Of a DNA stretch of 64,000 nt, positions 38,859 through 47,266 are shown one piece after another. Positions within the stretch are counted from its first letter, which is position 1. Each line of letters opens with the position of its first letter. Location of the stretch: contig NZ_LT615227.1 in assembly GCF_900096755.1 (NCBI RefSeq), positions 584,457 to 648,456 of the forward strand, read 5' to 3'. Source of the stretch: Polynucleobacter necessarius. Its GTDB lineage: Bacteria > Pseudomonadota > Gammaproteobacteria > Burkholderiales > Burkholderiaceae. A model generated the notes under the pieces. That model was not told the origin of the DNA. It ran no database searches and saw nothing but the letters and a program-made list of their open reading frames with translations. The translations under genes were made by a program, and so were the position numbers.

Positions 38859-39254
38859 CTAAAACCATCTATAAAGAGGCCAGCCTAAATTCATTGCCAC
38901 TAAGGTAATGAGCGTGCTGAATGTAAATTTCATTCCAAGCACCCGCTTGCTGAAATCAGGCGGCGGCCGATTAATTCCCACGGCATGGATAAGGCGCCCA
39001 ATAATTAAAGTAATGCCAGGAATGGCAACCATCCACCAAGGCGCTCCATTTAATTCAAGACAAGCAATTAAGATAATTCCAAAAGGGGCATACTCAGCAA
39101 AGTTGCCTTGAGCACGAATAGCCCTCTCTAAATCTTCATGCCCGCCACTGCCTAAACCAATCTTATTCTTCCTGCGAAGGCCAATAACAGTAAAAGAGGG
39201 TTTGATAAAAATGATGGCTAAAACAGAGGCGATGATTGAGGTAATGAGTAGCAT
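38859..39254 (-). CDS. MAPEG-family membrane protein
   Basis: The 131-residue protein has four hydrophobic segments and the MAPEG motif ERAIRAQGNFAEYAPFGIILIACLELNG (about 44-71). Family members include glutathione-dependent enzymes of the membrane; the reaction for this bacterial group (YecN-like) is unknown. Intact; separated from the dehalogenase gene by 10 bp, so co-transcription is likely. Confidence 0.9.
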   Translation of the reverse strand: MLLITSIIASVLAIIFIKPSFTVIGLRRKNKIGLGSGGHEDLERAIRAQGNFAEYAPFGIILIACLELNGAPWWMVAIPGITLIIGRLIHAVGINRPPPDFSKRVLGMKFTFSTLITLVAMNLGWPLYRWF

Positions 39255-39264
39255 GAATTTTTCC

Positions 39265-39948
39265 TTAGATCACTTCTAATACTTTACTAAGTGGGCTACC
39301 TTCGTAATTGGGCCTCTCTCCAATCTCTTCAAAGGGGTGGCCTAAACGATTAACCCAAAACACATCAAAACCATACCACTTGGCAGCTAAGGCATCCCAG
39401 GCATTACTAGACACAAACAAAATTTCTTCTTTTGTCACAGGGAATGCTTTTAGCAATAACTCATAGGCCTGAGGAGCCGTTTTAAATAGCTGCACATCTT
39501 CAATTATTACAACCTTATCTAGATAGGGCTTTAAGCCATTGCTCTCGACAACAGTGGCTAACATTTCTCTACTGCCGTTAGACAAGATCGCAGTAGACAA
39601 ACCTTTTTCTTTGATGGCCTTAAGTACGGTCAGACTATCTTCAAAGCCAGTGAGCTTGGCATATTGATCCATCAGGCGTTTTTCATATTCAGGCGTGAGA
39701 TTCAAGCTCATGCGCTTGCACACATACCGCAACGAGCGAATAGTTAGCTCCCAAAACGGGAGGTAGTATTTGCTGCCATTAGCACTAGGATCACTCATCG
39801 TCACTAATCGGGTGTATTCGATTTGGCGATCGCGCCACATCAAAGCAAAGGCCTGACCATGCCCTGGAAATAATTCTTCTGCTAATTGCCCCATAGAGTA
39901 AACATCAAACAATGTGCCGTAGGCGTCAAAGGCAACGAGTTTATACAT
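39265..39948 (-). CDS. HAD-superfamily type II haloacid dehalogenase
   Basis: This 227-residue enzyme has motif I DAYGTLFDVYS with nucleophile D8 (hydrophilic F-Y-G-T variant typical of L-2-haloacid dehalogenases), motif II LSNGSREML and motif IV FVSSNAWDALAAKW. These residues define type II dehalogenases, which remove halogen from 2-haloacids by SN2 displacement. Actual substrate may be another small organic acid. Intact. Confidence 0.92.
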   Translation of the reverse strand: MYKLVAFDAYGTLFDVYSMGQLAEELFPGHGQAFALMWRDRQIEYTRLVTMSDPSANGSKYYLPFWELTIRSLRYVCKRMSLNLTPEYEKRLMDQYAKLTGFEDSLTVLKAIKEKGLSTAILSNGSREMLATVVESNGLKPYLDKVVIIEDVQLFKTAPQAYELLLKAFPVTKEEILFVSSNAWDALAAKWYGFDVFWVNRLGHPFEEIGERPNYEGSPLSKVLEVI

Positions 39949-40025
39949 CTTGTCTCCGATTTTTATTATGAATTTGATTGCTATTAAAACTGCGTCCCTT
40001 ACATCAACACGCCAGCCGGGGATAT

Positions 40026-40415
40026 TTAATCCTTATCTGCGTATTGCATCTCGCCATTGCCAAATGACCAGTTTTCTTTATTCACTTCAAGCAAGTTTAT
40101 GAAGACGTCTTGAGGCCTAACCCCAAGCGCTTGAACTAAAGCCCCGCAGATGGCTTTGTATAAGCTCTTTTTCACCTCAACAGTTCGGCCAAAGCTGATT
40201 GTCGCCTGAATAAAAATGATTCCCTCGGAATATTCAATTCCCAGATAGCTTTTGGGAATATTGAGCTCCATTGAATCGTGCCTAGTAATTATTTGAAACT
40301 TATCGTCTTCAGGAACATTGATTTGCTCACGCATGACGTTATAGACAATGTCTCCAACTTGCCGAGCAAAGCTTTGGGGGTGCTTGTTGCTTAAATCAAT
40401 TCTGACTAATGGCAT
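40026..40415 (-). CDS. Tautomerase-family protein
   Basis: From the ATG at 40415 the protein begins Met-Pro-Leu-Val-Arg-Ile, so Pro1 becomes the N-terminal catalytic base after Met removal, as in 4-oxalocrotonate tautomerase and malonate semialdehyde decarboxylase relatives. The frame is open five codons further upstream (MRRGT), but starting there would bury the proline. A length of 129 residues suggests the two-unit (cis-CaaD/MSAD-like) fold. Specific substrate unknown; adjacency to a dehalogenase is suggestive of haloacid catabolism. Confidence 0.88.
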   Translation of the reverse strand: MPLVRIDLSNKHPQSFARQVGDIVYNVMREQINVPEDDKFQIITRHDSMELNIPKSYLGIEYSEGIIFIQATISFGRTVEVKKSLYKAICGALVQALGVRPQDVFINLLEVNKENWSFGNGEMQYADKD

Positions 40416-40488
40416 AGTGCCTCTCCTCAATTCTCATCATCTTATACGGGCCCAAGAACTTTCACTTAACTTTGATGCGCCCTAAATA

Positions 40489-40512
40489 GAAAAACCACCC
40501 GAAGGTGGTTCT
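40489..40512 (-). terminator. Orphan terminator copy, like that of tRNA-Phe
   Basis: ACCACC, TTCG, GGTGGT followed by TTTTT on the minus strand. It is nearly identical to the terminator after tRNA-Phe at 42167-42190, but no intact gene precedes it here. Confidence 0.75.
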
Positions 40513-40575
40513 GGTGTTTCTTGGTAGCCGGGGCGAAAGCGGCCATGGCTAATAATATATGGCTCTAACTACTGC
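40513..40575 (-). pseudogene. Degraded tRNA gene remnant
   Basis: On the minus strand the stretch ends GCCCCGGCTACCA followed by AAGAAACACCAG and a terminator. This matches the 3' end and downstream DNA of tRNA-Phe at 42.2 kb at about 85 percent over 50 bases by eye. Upstream, AGCC...TAGTTAGAGCC resembles a tRNA 5' half (acceptor AGCC pairs with GGCT), but the total is only about 62 nt and no anticodon or T-arm folds. It is either a decayed tRNA or a copied 3' end as left by an integrating element. Confidence 0.5.
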
Positions 40576-40648
40576 GTAAGGCTGGGTATAGCGCCACTGA
40601 AGACCAAATAAAAGCAGTATCCCCACCCCAGCACCAACAAGAGCCCAA

Positions 40649-41206
40649 TCAAATACTGAGGAAATCGAATTGCTTGTTCAGGTAACCCATTTTTTTGCCA
40701 TTCATCATTGCCAGAACTAAATTTTCTTTTTGAAGTAGGCTCATGATGACTGCCGCAGCAATATGAATGATTACCAAACCCAAAGCAAGGCTGGCAATTG
40801 CTTCGTGCGCTCCGCTCATGAAGTCGCCAAGAAACTCCTTAACAGTCCAGTAACCTGTGAGTCCGATTAATAAAATCACCAGCATTAGACCAAGCATCAC
40901 AATGCCGCCAACTGGATTATGCCCAGGCATTATATGTTGATGACCACCCAACAGCCCCTTGGCATGCGCGATCATTTCTTTAGGGCCTTTAATGAACTGA
41001 TGAAAGCGAGCGTACTTCGTTCCAATAAAACCCCACACCAACCTAAATAGAACTAAGGCGACAGCGGAATAACCAAATGCGTAGTGAATCATTTGGAGTC
41101 GCTCACTCTCTGACGTAAGCCAAGCCCCAGCAAAGCAGATCACCAAGAGCCAATGAAAAACACGGATTGGCACATCCCATACCAAGATAGTTTGTTTATT
41201 GTTCAT
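40649..41206 (-). CDS. Cytochrome b561-type membrane protein
   Basis: The 185-residue protein has four hydrophobic segments with conserved histidines (FHWLL at 17-19, MIHYAFGYSAV, the later HEAIASLAL and IIHIAAAVI) that would hold two b-type hemes in the inner membrane. It is the electron-transfer partner of the two periplasmic c-type cytochromes upstream; the SHP-DHC-cytochrome b set is a known conserved cluster. Overlaps the diheme cytochrome gene by 4 bp. Confidence 0.9.
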   Translation of the reverse strand: MNNKQTILVWDVPIRVFHWLLVICFAGAWLTSESERLQMIHYAFGYSAVALVLFRLVWGFIGTKYARFHQFIKGPKEMIAHAKGLLGGHQHIMPGHNPVGGIVMLGLMLVILLIGLTGYWTVKEFLGDFMSGAHEAIASLALGLVIIHIAAAVIMSLLQKENLVLAMMNGKKMGYLNKQFDFLSI

Positions 41207-41661
41207 TTGCCTGGTATCGAAACGTTCTTTTCGCTAAAGACTCCTTCTGCCGCACCGGTATGACATGCGCCACAGTTAGCAGGGCTTTTTACACCCTGCC
41301 TTTTCCAAACATCGGCCTTGATTTCATCATGCTTACGAATAAACCAGGAGGTTTTTGTAATGCGATTACCCGGGGCTAGCTCAGAATATTTTTGCCTGGT
41401 TGCGGCATTTTTCTTAAGCCAATTCGTAATTTCGTTTTTGTCTTTTTCATCAATGCTCGCGTCTGTGCCAAAGTGCTTGCTAAGACTCCCCATCACATTT
41501 TGCCAACTCTGCTCGCTTAACAAACCTGGCGGGTAAGCCATGTGGCAGCTAGCGCACTCAGCATCATAAGATTTTGGCATGTCTGATGGCATGGGCATCT
41601 TTGCGGCAAATGCTGAGCTCGTAACCAAAGTAACAAGCAAGAATGTAAATAGTTTTTTCAT
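41203..41661 (-). CDS. Diheme c-type cytochrome (DHC)
   Basis: From ATG 41661 the protein begins MKKLFTFLLVTL with a signal peptide ending near AFA, followed by a periplasmic domain holding two CxxCH heme sites, CASCH in the N-half and CGACH at the C-end. About 152 residues. Pfam calls this DHC. In Rhodobacter and Shewanella DHC passes electrons from a membrane cytochrome b to SHP. The frame runs upstream to 41742 without sensible sequence, so the later start is chosen. Confidence 0.92.
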   Translation of the reverse strand: MKKLFTFLLVTLVTSSAFAAKMPMPSDMPKSYDAECASCHMAYPPGLLSEQSWQNVMGSLSKHFGTDASIDEKDKNEITNWLKKNAATRQKYSELAPGNRITKTSWFIRKHDEIKADVWKRQGVKSPANCGACHTGAAEGVFSEKNVSIPGK

Positions 41662-41668
41662 AGACGCC

Positions 41669-42052
41669 TCACTTAACACTGATAAGCCAAGCAAGAACAT
41701 CTGCTTTTTCTTGCGCAGTACATTCACGGCCAAGCACATCATTACAGTTTCGCTTGAACCACTTATCTACCTTTGCCTCGTCAGTAAAACGAGCTGGATT
41801 GGCCGATGGCGCTAAAGGCTTAATTACTTTTCCAGTAACAATATGCTTTGTGTCGTGATTGGGTGGATTTTCATGACAAGAGGCACAACTCCACTCTTTT
41901 CCATGCTTAGCGTTAAAGAATTGCTCACCCTTGCTGGTCGATGCTTTGCCTGATTGAGCTTCGTAGGTTTTTAATAATTCCTGGGGGGTTGTTGCATGTG
42001 CCAACCCAAAAATACCCAACGACAAAATAAACAATAAAACTTTCATACCCAA
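41669..42052 (-). CDS. SHP-like monoheme cytochrome c (DUF1924)
   Basis: The 127-residue precursor has a signal peptide (about 1-20, ending AHA) and one heme site CASCH. The block HDTKHIVTGKVIKPLAPSANPARFTD and CNDVLGREC (extra cysteine pair) match the DUF1924/SHP family. SHP from Rhodobacter sphaeroides has an asparagine heme ligand that leaves upon reduction and lets O2 or NO bind. First gene of a three-gene operon with DHC and cytochrome b. Physiological role unsettled. Confidence 0.9.
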   Translation of the reverse strand: MGMKVLLFILSLGIFGLAHATTPQELLKTYEAQSGKASTSKGEQFFNAKHGKEWSCASCHENPPNHDTKHIVTGKVIKPLAPSANPARFTDEAKVDKWFKRNCNDVLGRECTAQEKADVLAWLISVK

Positions 42053-42166
42053 TGACTCCTCTATATCTTGTCAGTATGCGCTTATGACAAGCCGGCGAAA
42101 TCAATGCATCACCAAATTACTGGGGATTAGGCTTTCATTTAAGACAATATCTCTATCTACATAAAT

Positions 42167-42190
42167 GAAAAAACCACCCGAAGGTGGTTT
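42167..42190 (-). terminator. Terminator after tRNA-Phe
   Basis: On the minus strand ACCACC-TTCG-GGTGGT followed by TTTTTT, 11 bp after the tRNA CCA end. A stable UUCG-loop intrinsic terminator. Confidence 0.9.
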
Positions 42191-42200
42191 TGGTGTTTCT

Positions 42201-42276
42201 TGGTGGCCCGGGGCGGAATCGAACCACCGACACAAGGATTTTCAATCCTCTGCTCTACCGACTGAGCTACCAGGCC
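42201..42276 (-). tRNA. tRNA-Phe (GAA)
   Basis: A 76-nt cloverleaf on the minus strand begins GGCCTGGTAGCTCAGTCGG and ends CCACCA with the CCA encoded. The anticodon arm is GGATT-GAA-AATCC (anticodon GAA, phenylalanine), and the T-loop GGTTCGATTCC is normal. The acceptor stem GGCCTGG pairs with CCGGGCC with one G-U. Followed by a strong terminator. It is the only tRNA in the window. Confidence 0.97.
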
Positions 42277-42378
42277 AAGACTTGGAATTATAACGAATTG
42301 GCTTAAGGAGCCCTGAAATTTCCTTTGGATGCCCTTGATATGTCCATTTTCTTGGCAGGGCTGGGCCTGGATTGGGGG

Positions 42379-43065
42379 CTAGCTTTCACTCTTGTTGCGA
42401 GAGGTATCAATTCCCAAGGCTTTGAGCTTGCGATATAGGTGTGTTCGCTCCAGGCCGGTGTACTCAGAAATCTTGGTCATGCTGCCGCCCATGATTTGCA
42501 TTTGGTGCTCAAAGTAAGCCTTCTCAAATAGATCTCTGGCCTCTCTTAAGGGGAGATCAAAATAGGTTTTTGCGATACCGCTGATGTACTCATCACCCTC
42601 TGGTGCAGTAGATGCTACCTCTGAGCTAGCTGGCTTAGGAGCAGCAGTTGCACTTGCGCTTGGTGAGACCGCCTTTTCTTCTTCAGGCTCAATATATTTT
42701 GGGGAGCTCTCTAGCGCTTTGCTCACTGTTTTCAAAAGCTTTTGCAGAGCAATTGGCTTTTCTAAAAAGTTTAGTGCGCCAATACGAGTTGCCTCAACCG
42801 CAGTATCAATGGTTGCGTGACCAGACATCATCACTACAGGCATAGTGAGCTGACCAGTCTTAGACCACTCTTTTAATAAAGTAATGCCATCAGTATCTGG
42901 CATCCAAATATCAAGCAGTACAAGATCAGGACGCATTTGTTCACGAATGGTGCGAGCTTGAACGGCGCTTTCTGCTGCGTAAACAGTATGGCCTTCATCT
43001 GTGAGGATCTCATTGAGAAGCTCACGAATTCCCATCTCATCATCAACAACCAAAATACTAGCCAT
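42379..43065 (-). CDS. NtrX-type response regulator lacking the AAA+ domain
   Basis: The 228-residue protein has a receiver domain at 1-120 (acid pocket DDE at 8-10, phospho-acceptor Asp in LLDIWMP, Lys in EKPIAL), an alanine/serine/proline linker, and a C-terminal Fis-type HTH with ISEYTGLERTHLYRKLKALGI. The sigma-54 AAA+ domain of true NtrX/NtrC is absent, so it should not activate sigma-54 promoters directly. It forms a two-gene system with the ntrY-like kinase (2 bp apart). Confidence 0.9.
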   Translation of the reverse strand: MASILVVDDEMGIRELLNEILTDEGHTVYAAESAVQARTIREQMRPDLVLLDIWMPDTDGITLLKEWSKTGQLTMPVVMMSGHATIDTAVEATRIGALNFLEKPIALQKLLKTVSKALESSPKYIEPEEEKAVSPSASATAAPKPASSEVASTAPEGDEYISGIAKTYFDLPLREARDLFEKAYFEHQMQIMGGSMTKISEYTGLERTHLYRKLKALGIDTSRNKSES

Positions 43066-43067
43066 AC

Positions 43068-45374
43068 TTAGGCGGCCTCTTTTGCTAGATTCATAAACAA
43101 TATTGATACTTGCGCACCAACTACATCTTCTCCGTGCATACGGTTTCTTATTTCAATTTTAGCCGAGTGGTCATCAACAATTTTTTTGACTACCGCCAAA
43201 CCCAATCCCGTACCTTTACTCTTTGTAGTGACATACGGCTCGAATGCTCTTGCCAATATCTTAGCTGGAAATCCAACTCCACCATCACTTATTGTTAAGC
43301 GAACTGCACTTTGTGCTGCGGCATTGTGCTCACCATAAGGAACTAACTCCGTTTTAACCTCTACTGGCTCGTTTGGACGAGGGCCCTCAAGCGCGGCATC
43401 TTGTGCATTTTGCAACAAATTATGAATAACTTGTCTTAACTGGGTCGGGTCACCCATGATGTCTGGGCAATGTGGATCAAGTTGAGTGCGCAATGGGCTG
43501 CCCTCATATAAACCCAGTATTTCAGATGTTAGGGTATTGATAGAGATTGGCTTGAGCTGTGGTGATGGGGTCTTTGCAAAATCCCTGAAGTCATTGACCA
43601 TTTCTTTCATCGCCTGCACTTGGCCAATAATGGTTTCAGTGCTGCGATTAATCATCTCTTCCCGCTCTGGACTTAGCTTACCGGCAAGCTTATGTTGCAA
43701 TCTCTCAGCCGAGAGCTGAATCGGCGTCAATGGATTTTTAATTTCATGCGCCAAGCGTCTAGCAACTTCACTCCACGCAATTGACCTTTGAGCACTAACC
43801 ACATCGGTGATGTCATCAAACACCACCATACGCAAATCACCAGTAAGCTCTGTTCCGCGCACAAATAAGGTGATGCCCAGTTCATTTTCAAATTCATTGG
43901 TGCTGTGCAGTTGAATTTGTTTTTGCCACACAGGAGCATTTTGTGGTGCCCCCTGTGTAGATGCACCCTCACCAGTCACGGCCAATTTCATTGTGGCAAA
44001 GCCCTCTTTCACAGCCTCCTCAAACTCCAATAATGCAGGGCTGTTACTCAACGGCTTTCCATCTAGATAAGTTAGGCCTTGGCCAAAAATACGGTCCGCG
44101 CCAGCATTGCTAGACACCACGTTGTAATTTTTATCGAAGATACAAACACCCGCAGTTAAGCTTCCAAGAACCCTTTCCAAAAACGCCTTAGATTCTTGCA
44201 AGGAAGTGCGTGTGTCCGCCAATTGCCGCGTCATCACGTTAAATTGACGCGTGAGCATGCCTAGCTCGTCCCCAGTGTCTAGCTCTGGCTTTGGCGACAG
44301 GTCTCCTTGTGCAACAGCTTGCGTACCTCTTAATAGCATCAAAAGTGGTCGCGCCAGTTGGCGCCCCAACATCAGTGCGAGCGTAATCGCTACAAATACA
44401 GCGAAGAACAAGGTCAGCGTTAAAGTGCCGACAAACATTTTGCGAAGACCAGTGCGCCCAAGAGCTTTTTCTTGATATTCACTATAAGCAGACTCGACTG
44501 CAAAAATATTCTTGGCAAATGGAGTTGGTATATATCGCACTAACTGTAAAAAATATTTATCCTCTGATTCCTTACCCGCATCCAGCTTGCTATGCGCCAA
44601 CTTTTTTCGAACTATCGGAATAATTGCCCTTACTCGATAGCCGCGCTGCCCACCCTCTACTTCAATTTGATCTAAAAAGGTAATGCCCTTCTTTTTAAAT
44701 GCTTCTGCAACAACTTCGGCACTAGGTGCTGGAAAATATTTTTTAGGCCTTAACTCGCTGGTTAAGATTAAATTGCGCTGCATATTGAAAAGGCTTACTT
44801 CCTGAATGCCGAATTGGTTGCGGATTTTCATCACCGTAGCGCCAACTTGATCAGAGGTTGCGCCCACAGGAGCTTGAACAACCTGCTCGGCAATGAAACC
44901 TCCTTCGGCCAAAATCTCTTCTTGGGCAACTCTTAAAGTAACGCGCGCTAACTCTAGGCCAGAATTTAGTGCTGATTCGACCTTCACATCAAACCAAGTT
45001 TCAATACTTCGGGAAACGAACTGAAGAGAAACGCCGTACAAAATTAAGCCAGGAACAATTCCAACCAAAGCAAAAATCATGGCTAGCTTGGCGATAAGGC
45101 GCGTACCAAAATGCCCTCGATGCCAACGTACTGCAATTACCCCAACCAAAATCAAAATTACCAAAGTAAGGCAAATACCAATAACTACATTGGCGGCATA
45201 TAACCAAATAAAGTAGTTATCAAAAAACTCTGTATTGGATGATGCAATAGAAAGCAAAACCAAAAGCAATAAAGCAAATGCGCCAATTAAACCAATCGCA
45301 ATCGGAATGGCTTTTTTTCTCCAGGCTTTAGAAGTAAAAAACCCTGAGTTCAGAAGGGAGGCAATTGAACTCAT
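43068..45374 (-). CDS. ntrY: NtrY-type sensor histidine kinase
   Basis: The 768-residue membrane kinase has several N-terminal hydrophobic segments (about 20-120), a periplasmic sensor region, another segment near 320-340, HAMP (RQLARPLLMLLRGTQAVAQGDL), PAS (RVLGSLTAGVCIFDKNYNVV), HisKA with phospho-His in ARRLAHEIKNPLTPI, and HATPase with DGGVGF and GTGLGLAVVKK. NtrY kinases respond to nitrogen or redox status. It overlaps the DUF4390 gene by 4 bp, as is standard in Burkholderiales. Confidence 0.93.
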   Translation of the reverse strand: MSSIASLLNSGFFTSKAWRKKAIPIAIGLIGAFALLLLVLLSIASSNTEFFDNYFIWLYAANVVIGICLTLVILILVGVIAVRWHRGHFGTRLIAKLAMIFALVGIVPGLILYGVSLQFVSRSIETWFDVKVESALNSGLELARVTLRVAQEEILAEGGFIAEQVVQAPVGATSDQVGATVMKIRNQFGIQEVSLFNMQRNLILTSELRPKKYFPAPSAEVVAEAFKKKGITFLDQIEVEGGQRGYRVRAIIPIVRKKLAHSKLDAGKESEDKYFLQLVRYIPTPFAKNIFAVESAYSEYQEKALGRTGLRKMFVGTLTLTLFFAVFVAITLALMLGRQLARPLLMLLRGTQAVAQGDLSPKPELDTGDELGMLTRQFNVMTRQLADTRTSLQESKAFLERVLGSLTAGVCIFDKNYNVVSSNAGADRIFGQGLTYLDGKPLSNSPALLEFEEAVKEGFATMKLAVTGEGASTQGAPQNAPVWQKQIQLHSTNEFENELGITLFVRGTELTGDLRMVVFDDITDVVSAQRSIAWSEVARRLAHEIKNPLTPIQLSAERLQHKLAGKLSPEREEMINRSTETIIGQVQAMKEMVNDFRDFAKTPSPQLKPISINTLTSEILGLYEGSPLRTQLDPHCPDIMGDPTQLRQVIHNLLQNAQDAALEGPRPNEPVEVKTELVPYGEHNAAAQSAVRLTISDGGVGFPAKILARAFEPYVTTKSKGTGLGLAVVKKIVDDHSAKIEIRNRMHGEDVVGAQVSILFMNLAKEAA

Positions 45375-45952
45375 CGCTTAATTAAGCTCGGGCCAGTAGG
45401 TGAAAGCGGGAAGCGCAGCCAGTCACTGGAAACGCTCCAATCGCGGTTATTAAGCGCATTCACCTGAAACGGCTTGGGTAGCTTGCTCAAGTCCAAAGTC
45501 ATTCTCAGGCTACCTGTATAGAGCTTGCTGGGGTCAAGTTGCGCATTATCTGCAACGCGCCAACCGCCAATACTTCCTGCGCCCTGCAAGGCCTCAGCAA
45601 TCGTTCTTGCTGAAAATGTCAGGCCATCTGATGCGATGCGATATTGCTGAGTTAATGGTTGATATGACAAGCGCGTTTGCCTTTGGGCAATCGCTGGCTT
45701 TTCATCAAACCAGTACCAGCGAGAGCGAGACAAATCAAACTCGGTCTGAAAATAAAGTACCACTCCTTTTTGCACAGCATCTTCAAGACCAGGGGAAAGC
45801 TCAATTTGAAAACTAGCATTTAATAGCCAGTCGTTATCCACCCTCTCCAGCTCAAAGGATTTAATCTTGATTCCTTCTGCATTGACGGCTGTTGAAAAAA
45901 CAGACATCGCCATCAAGCATAAAAAGATGAATTGTTTAATTCTTTGGCTCAT
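45371..45952 (-). CDS. DUF4390 exported protein
   Basis: This 193-residue protein has a signal peptide (about 1-25, ending VNA) and a beta-rich domain with SFQIELSPGLEDAVQKGVVLYF and RYWF-like segments (SRWYWFDEKPA), the DUF4390 pattern. Function unknown; its fixed place between rsmB and ntrY, with ATGA overlaps on both sides, suggests a role in the periplasm linked to NtrY sensing. Confidence 0.9.
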   Translation of the reverse strand: MSQRIKQFIFLCLMAMSVFSTAVNAEGIKIKSFELERVDNDWLLNASFQIELSPGLEDAVQKGVVLYFQTEFDLSRSRWYWFDEKPAIAQRQTRLSYQPLTQQYRIASDGLTFSARTIAEALQGAGSIGGWRVADNAQLDPSKLYTGSLRMTLDLSKLPKPFQVNALNNRDWSVSSDWLRFPLSPTGPSLIKR

Positions 45953-47265
45953 GGCCCATTTTTCTTAAACAAGGCATAGTAAAAACCATCGTTTATCTCA
46001 GAGGGCAACAGCTGCCCTGGAGCGTCTAATCGTACCGCATTGCCGTGCTCAGCAGCAAACCAAATTGCTTGCTCCTCACCCTCCTCGGGGAATATAGAGC
46101 AAGTCACGTAGAGCATTGTGCCCCCAGGCTTTAGCATCGCCCACGCCTGGGCCAAGATGGCTCGCTGCTTCTGTTGCAAAGCTTTAATATCGGATTCACG
46201 CCTTAAAAATGGGATGTCTGGATGCCTTGAAACAATGCCGGCAGCAGAACAGGGGGCATCCAGCAAAATCTTGTCGAACAAAACTCCGTCCCACCACGCG
46301 GCTTTAGAGGCATCACCCCTCAATACTTTTACATTCTCAGACTGCAAGCGCAGGCGATCCAAGTTACCGCTGATCTTCCCCAAACGGGCACCATCCAACT
46401 CCAGAGCAACCATCTTGCAATCGGATAACTCGAGCATGTGTGCAGTTTTTCCACCAGGGGCAGCGCAAGCATCCAACACCAATTCATTAGGCTGGGGATC
46501 AAGCAAAACTGCCGCTAACTGAGCGCCGGCATCCTGTACAGAGACTGCGCCACCATAAAACCCTGGCAATTCAGAAACGGGTACGGGGTCTGCCAACAGG
46601 AGCGCTGCAGGCAATTTAATACCAGCAACTTCTTCAATCACACTTGAGAAGATTCCTGCATCATGTAATAGCGCCTGATATTGTTCGCGAGAATATTGTT
46701 TTTGATTTACTCGCAAAATCAAAGGCGCTCTCTTTGCTTGCTGAAATAAAATCGTCTGCCAAACTTTGGAGTAATTACGCTTTAAGCTTGCTCGCCACCA
46801 AGCTGGCACAAACATCGCGATGGGGTCGGGAGGGTAACGAGTTTCGCCTTCGGGCGGCTGCACCAAAAGGCTCACCTTGCGCAATACCGCATTCACAAAA
46901 CCTTTGGCATACATCGTCTTGTCATATTCACCGCAAGCCTTCACGGCCTGGTCAACAATCGTGTGAGATGCGTAACCTTTGCCATCGGCTGCGCTCTGCA
47001 AAAACAAGGCAATTGCAACGCTCAAAAGATGGTCTACCTCCGGTGGCGGAGTCTTGGGAATAAATTGTTTGATGAGCTCGTGAGAACGATTCCATTTACG
47101 CAAAGCATCAAAGCTAAGGCTTTGGACAATAGGACGCTCGTGCGCCTCTAATTCTTCTAGCACCTCCGTGAGTGATCGACCACTCATGACCTCGGTAATG
47201 GCTTGCGCTGCAATTGTGATTGCTTCAGAAAGCGGGAGACTACGTGGTGTTTTTTGATCGATCAA
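45949..47265 (-). CDS. rsmB: 16S rRNA m5C967 methyltransferase RsmB
   Basis: This 438-residue protein has an N-terminal NusB-like RNA-binding domain (about 1-145) and a C-terminal SAM-methyltransferase domain with ACAAPGGKTAHMLEL, catalytic cysteines in DAPCSAAG and VTCSIFPEE. It methylates C967 of 16S rRNA. 1 bp separates it from htpX, so def-fmt-htpX-rsmB-DUF4390-ntrYX probably form one long operon. Confidence 0.96.
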   Translation of the reverse strand: MIDQKTPRSLPLSEAITIAAQAITEVMSGRSLTEVLEELEAHERPIVQSLSFDALRKWNRSHELIKQFIPKTPPPEVDHLLSVAIALFLQSAADGKGYASHTIVDQAVKACGEYDKTMYAKGFVNAVLRKVSLLVQPPEGETRYPPDPIAMFVPAWWRASLKRNYSKVWQTILFQQAKRAPLILRVNQKQYSREQYQALLHDAGIFSSVIEEVAGIKLPAALLLADPVPVSELPGFYGGAVSVQDAGAQLAAVLLDPQPNELVLDACAAPGGKTAHMLELSDCKMVALELDGARLGKISGNLDRLRLQSENVKVLRGDASKAAWWDGVLFDKILLDAPCSAAGIVSRHPDIPFLRRESDIKALQQKQRAILAQAWAMLKPGGTMLYVTCSIFPEEGEEQAIWFAAEHGNAVRLDAPGQLLPSEINDGFYYALFKKNGP

Positions 47266-47266
47266 A

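Noticed and set aside
40513..40590. A functional second tRNA at 40.5 kb
   Set aside because: Only the 3' end and terminator resemble a tRNA; no anticodon or T-arm stems form and the length is about 62 nt.
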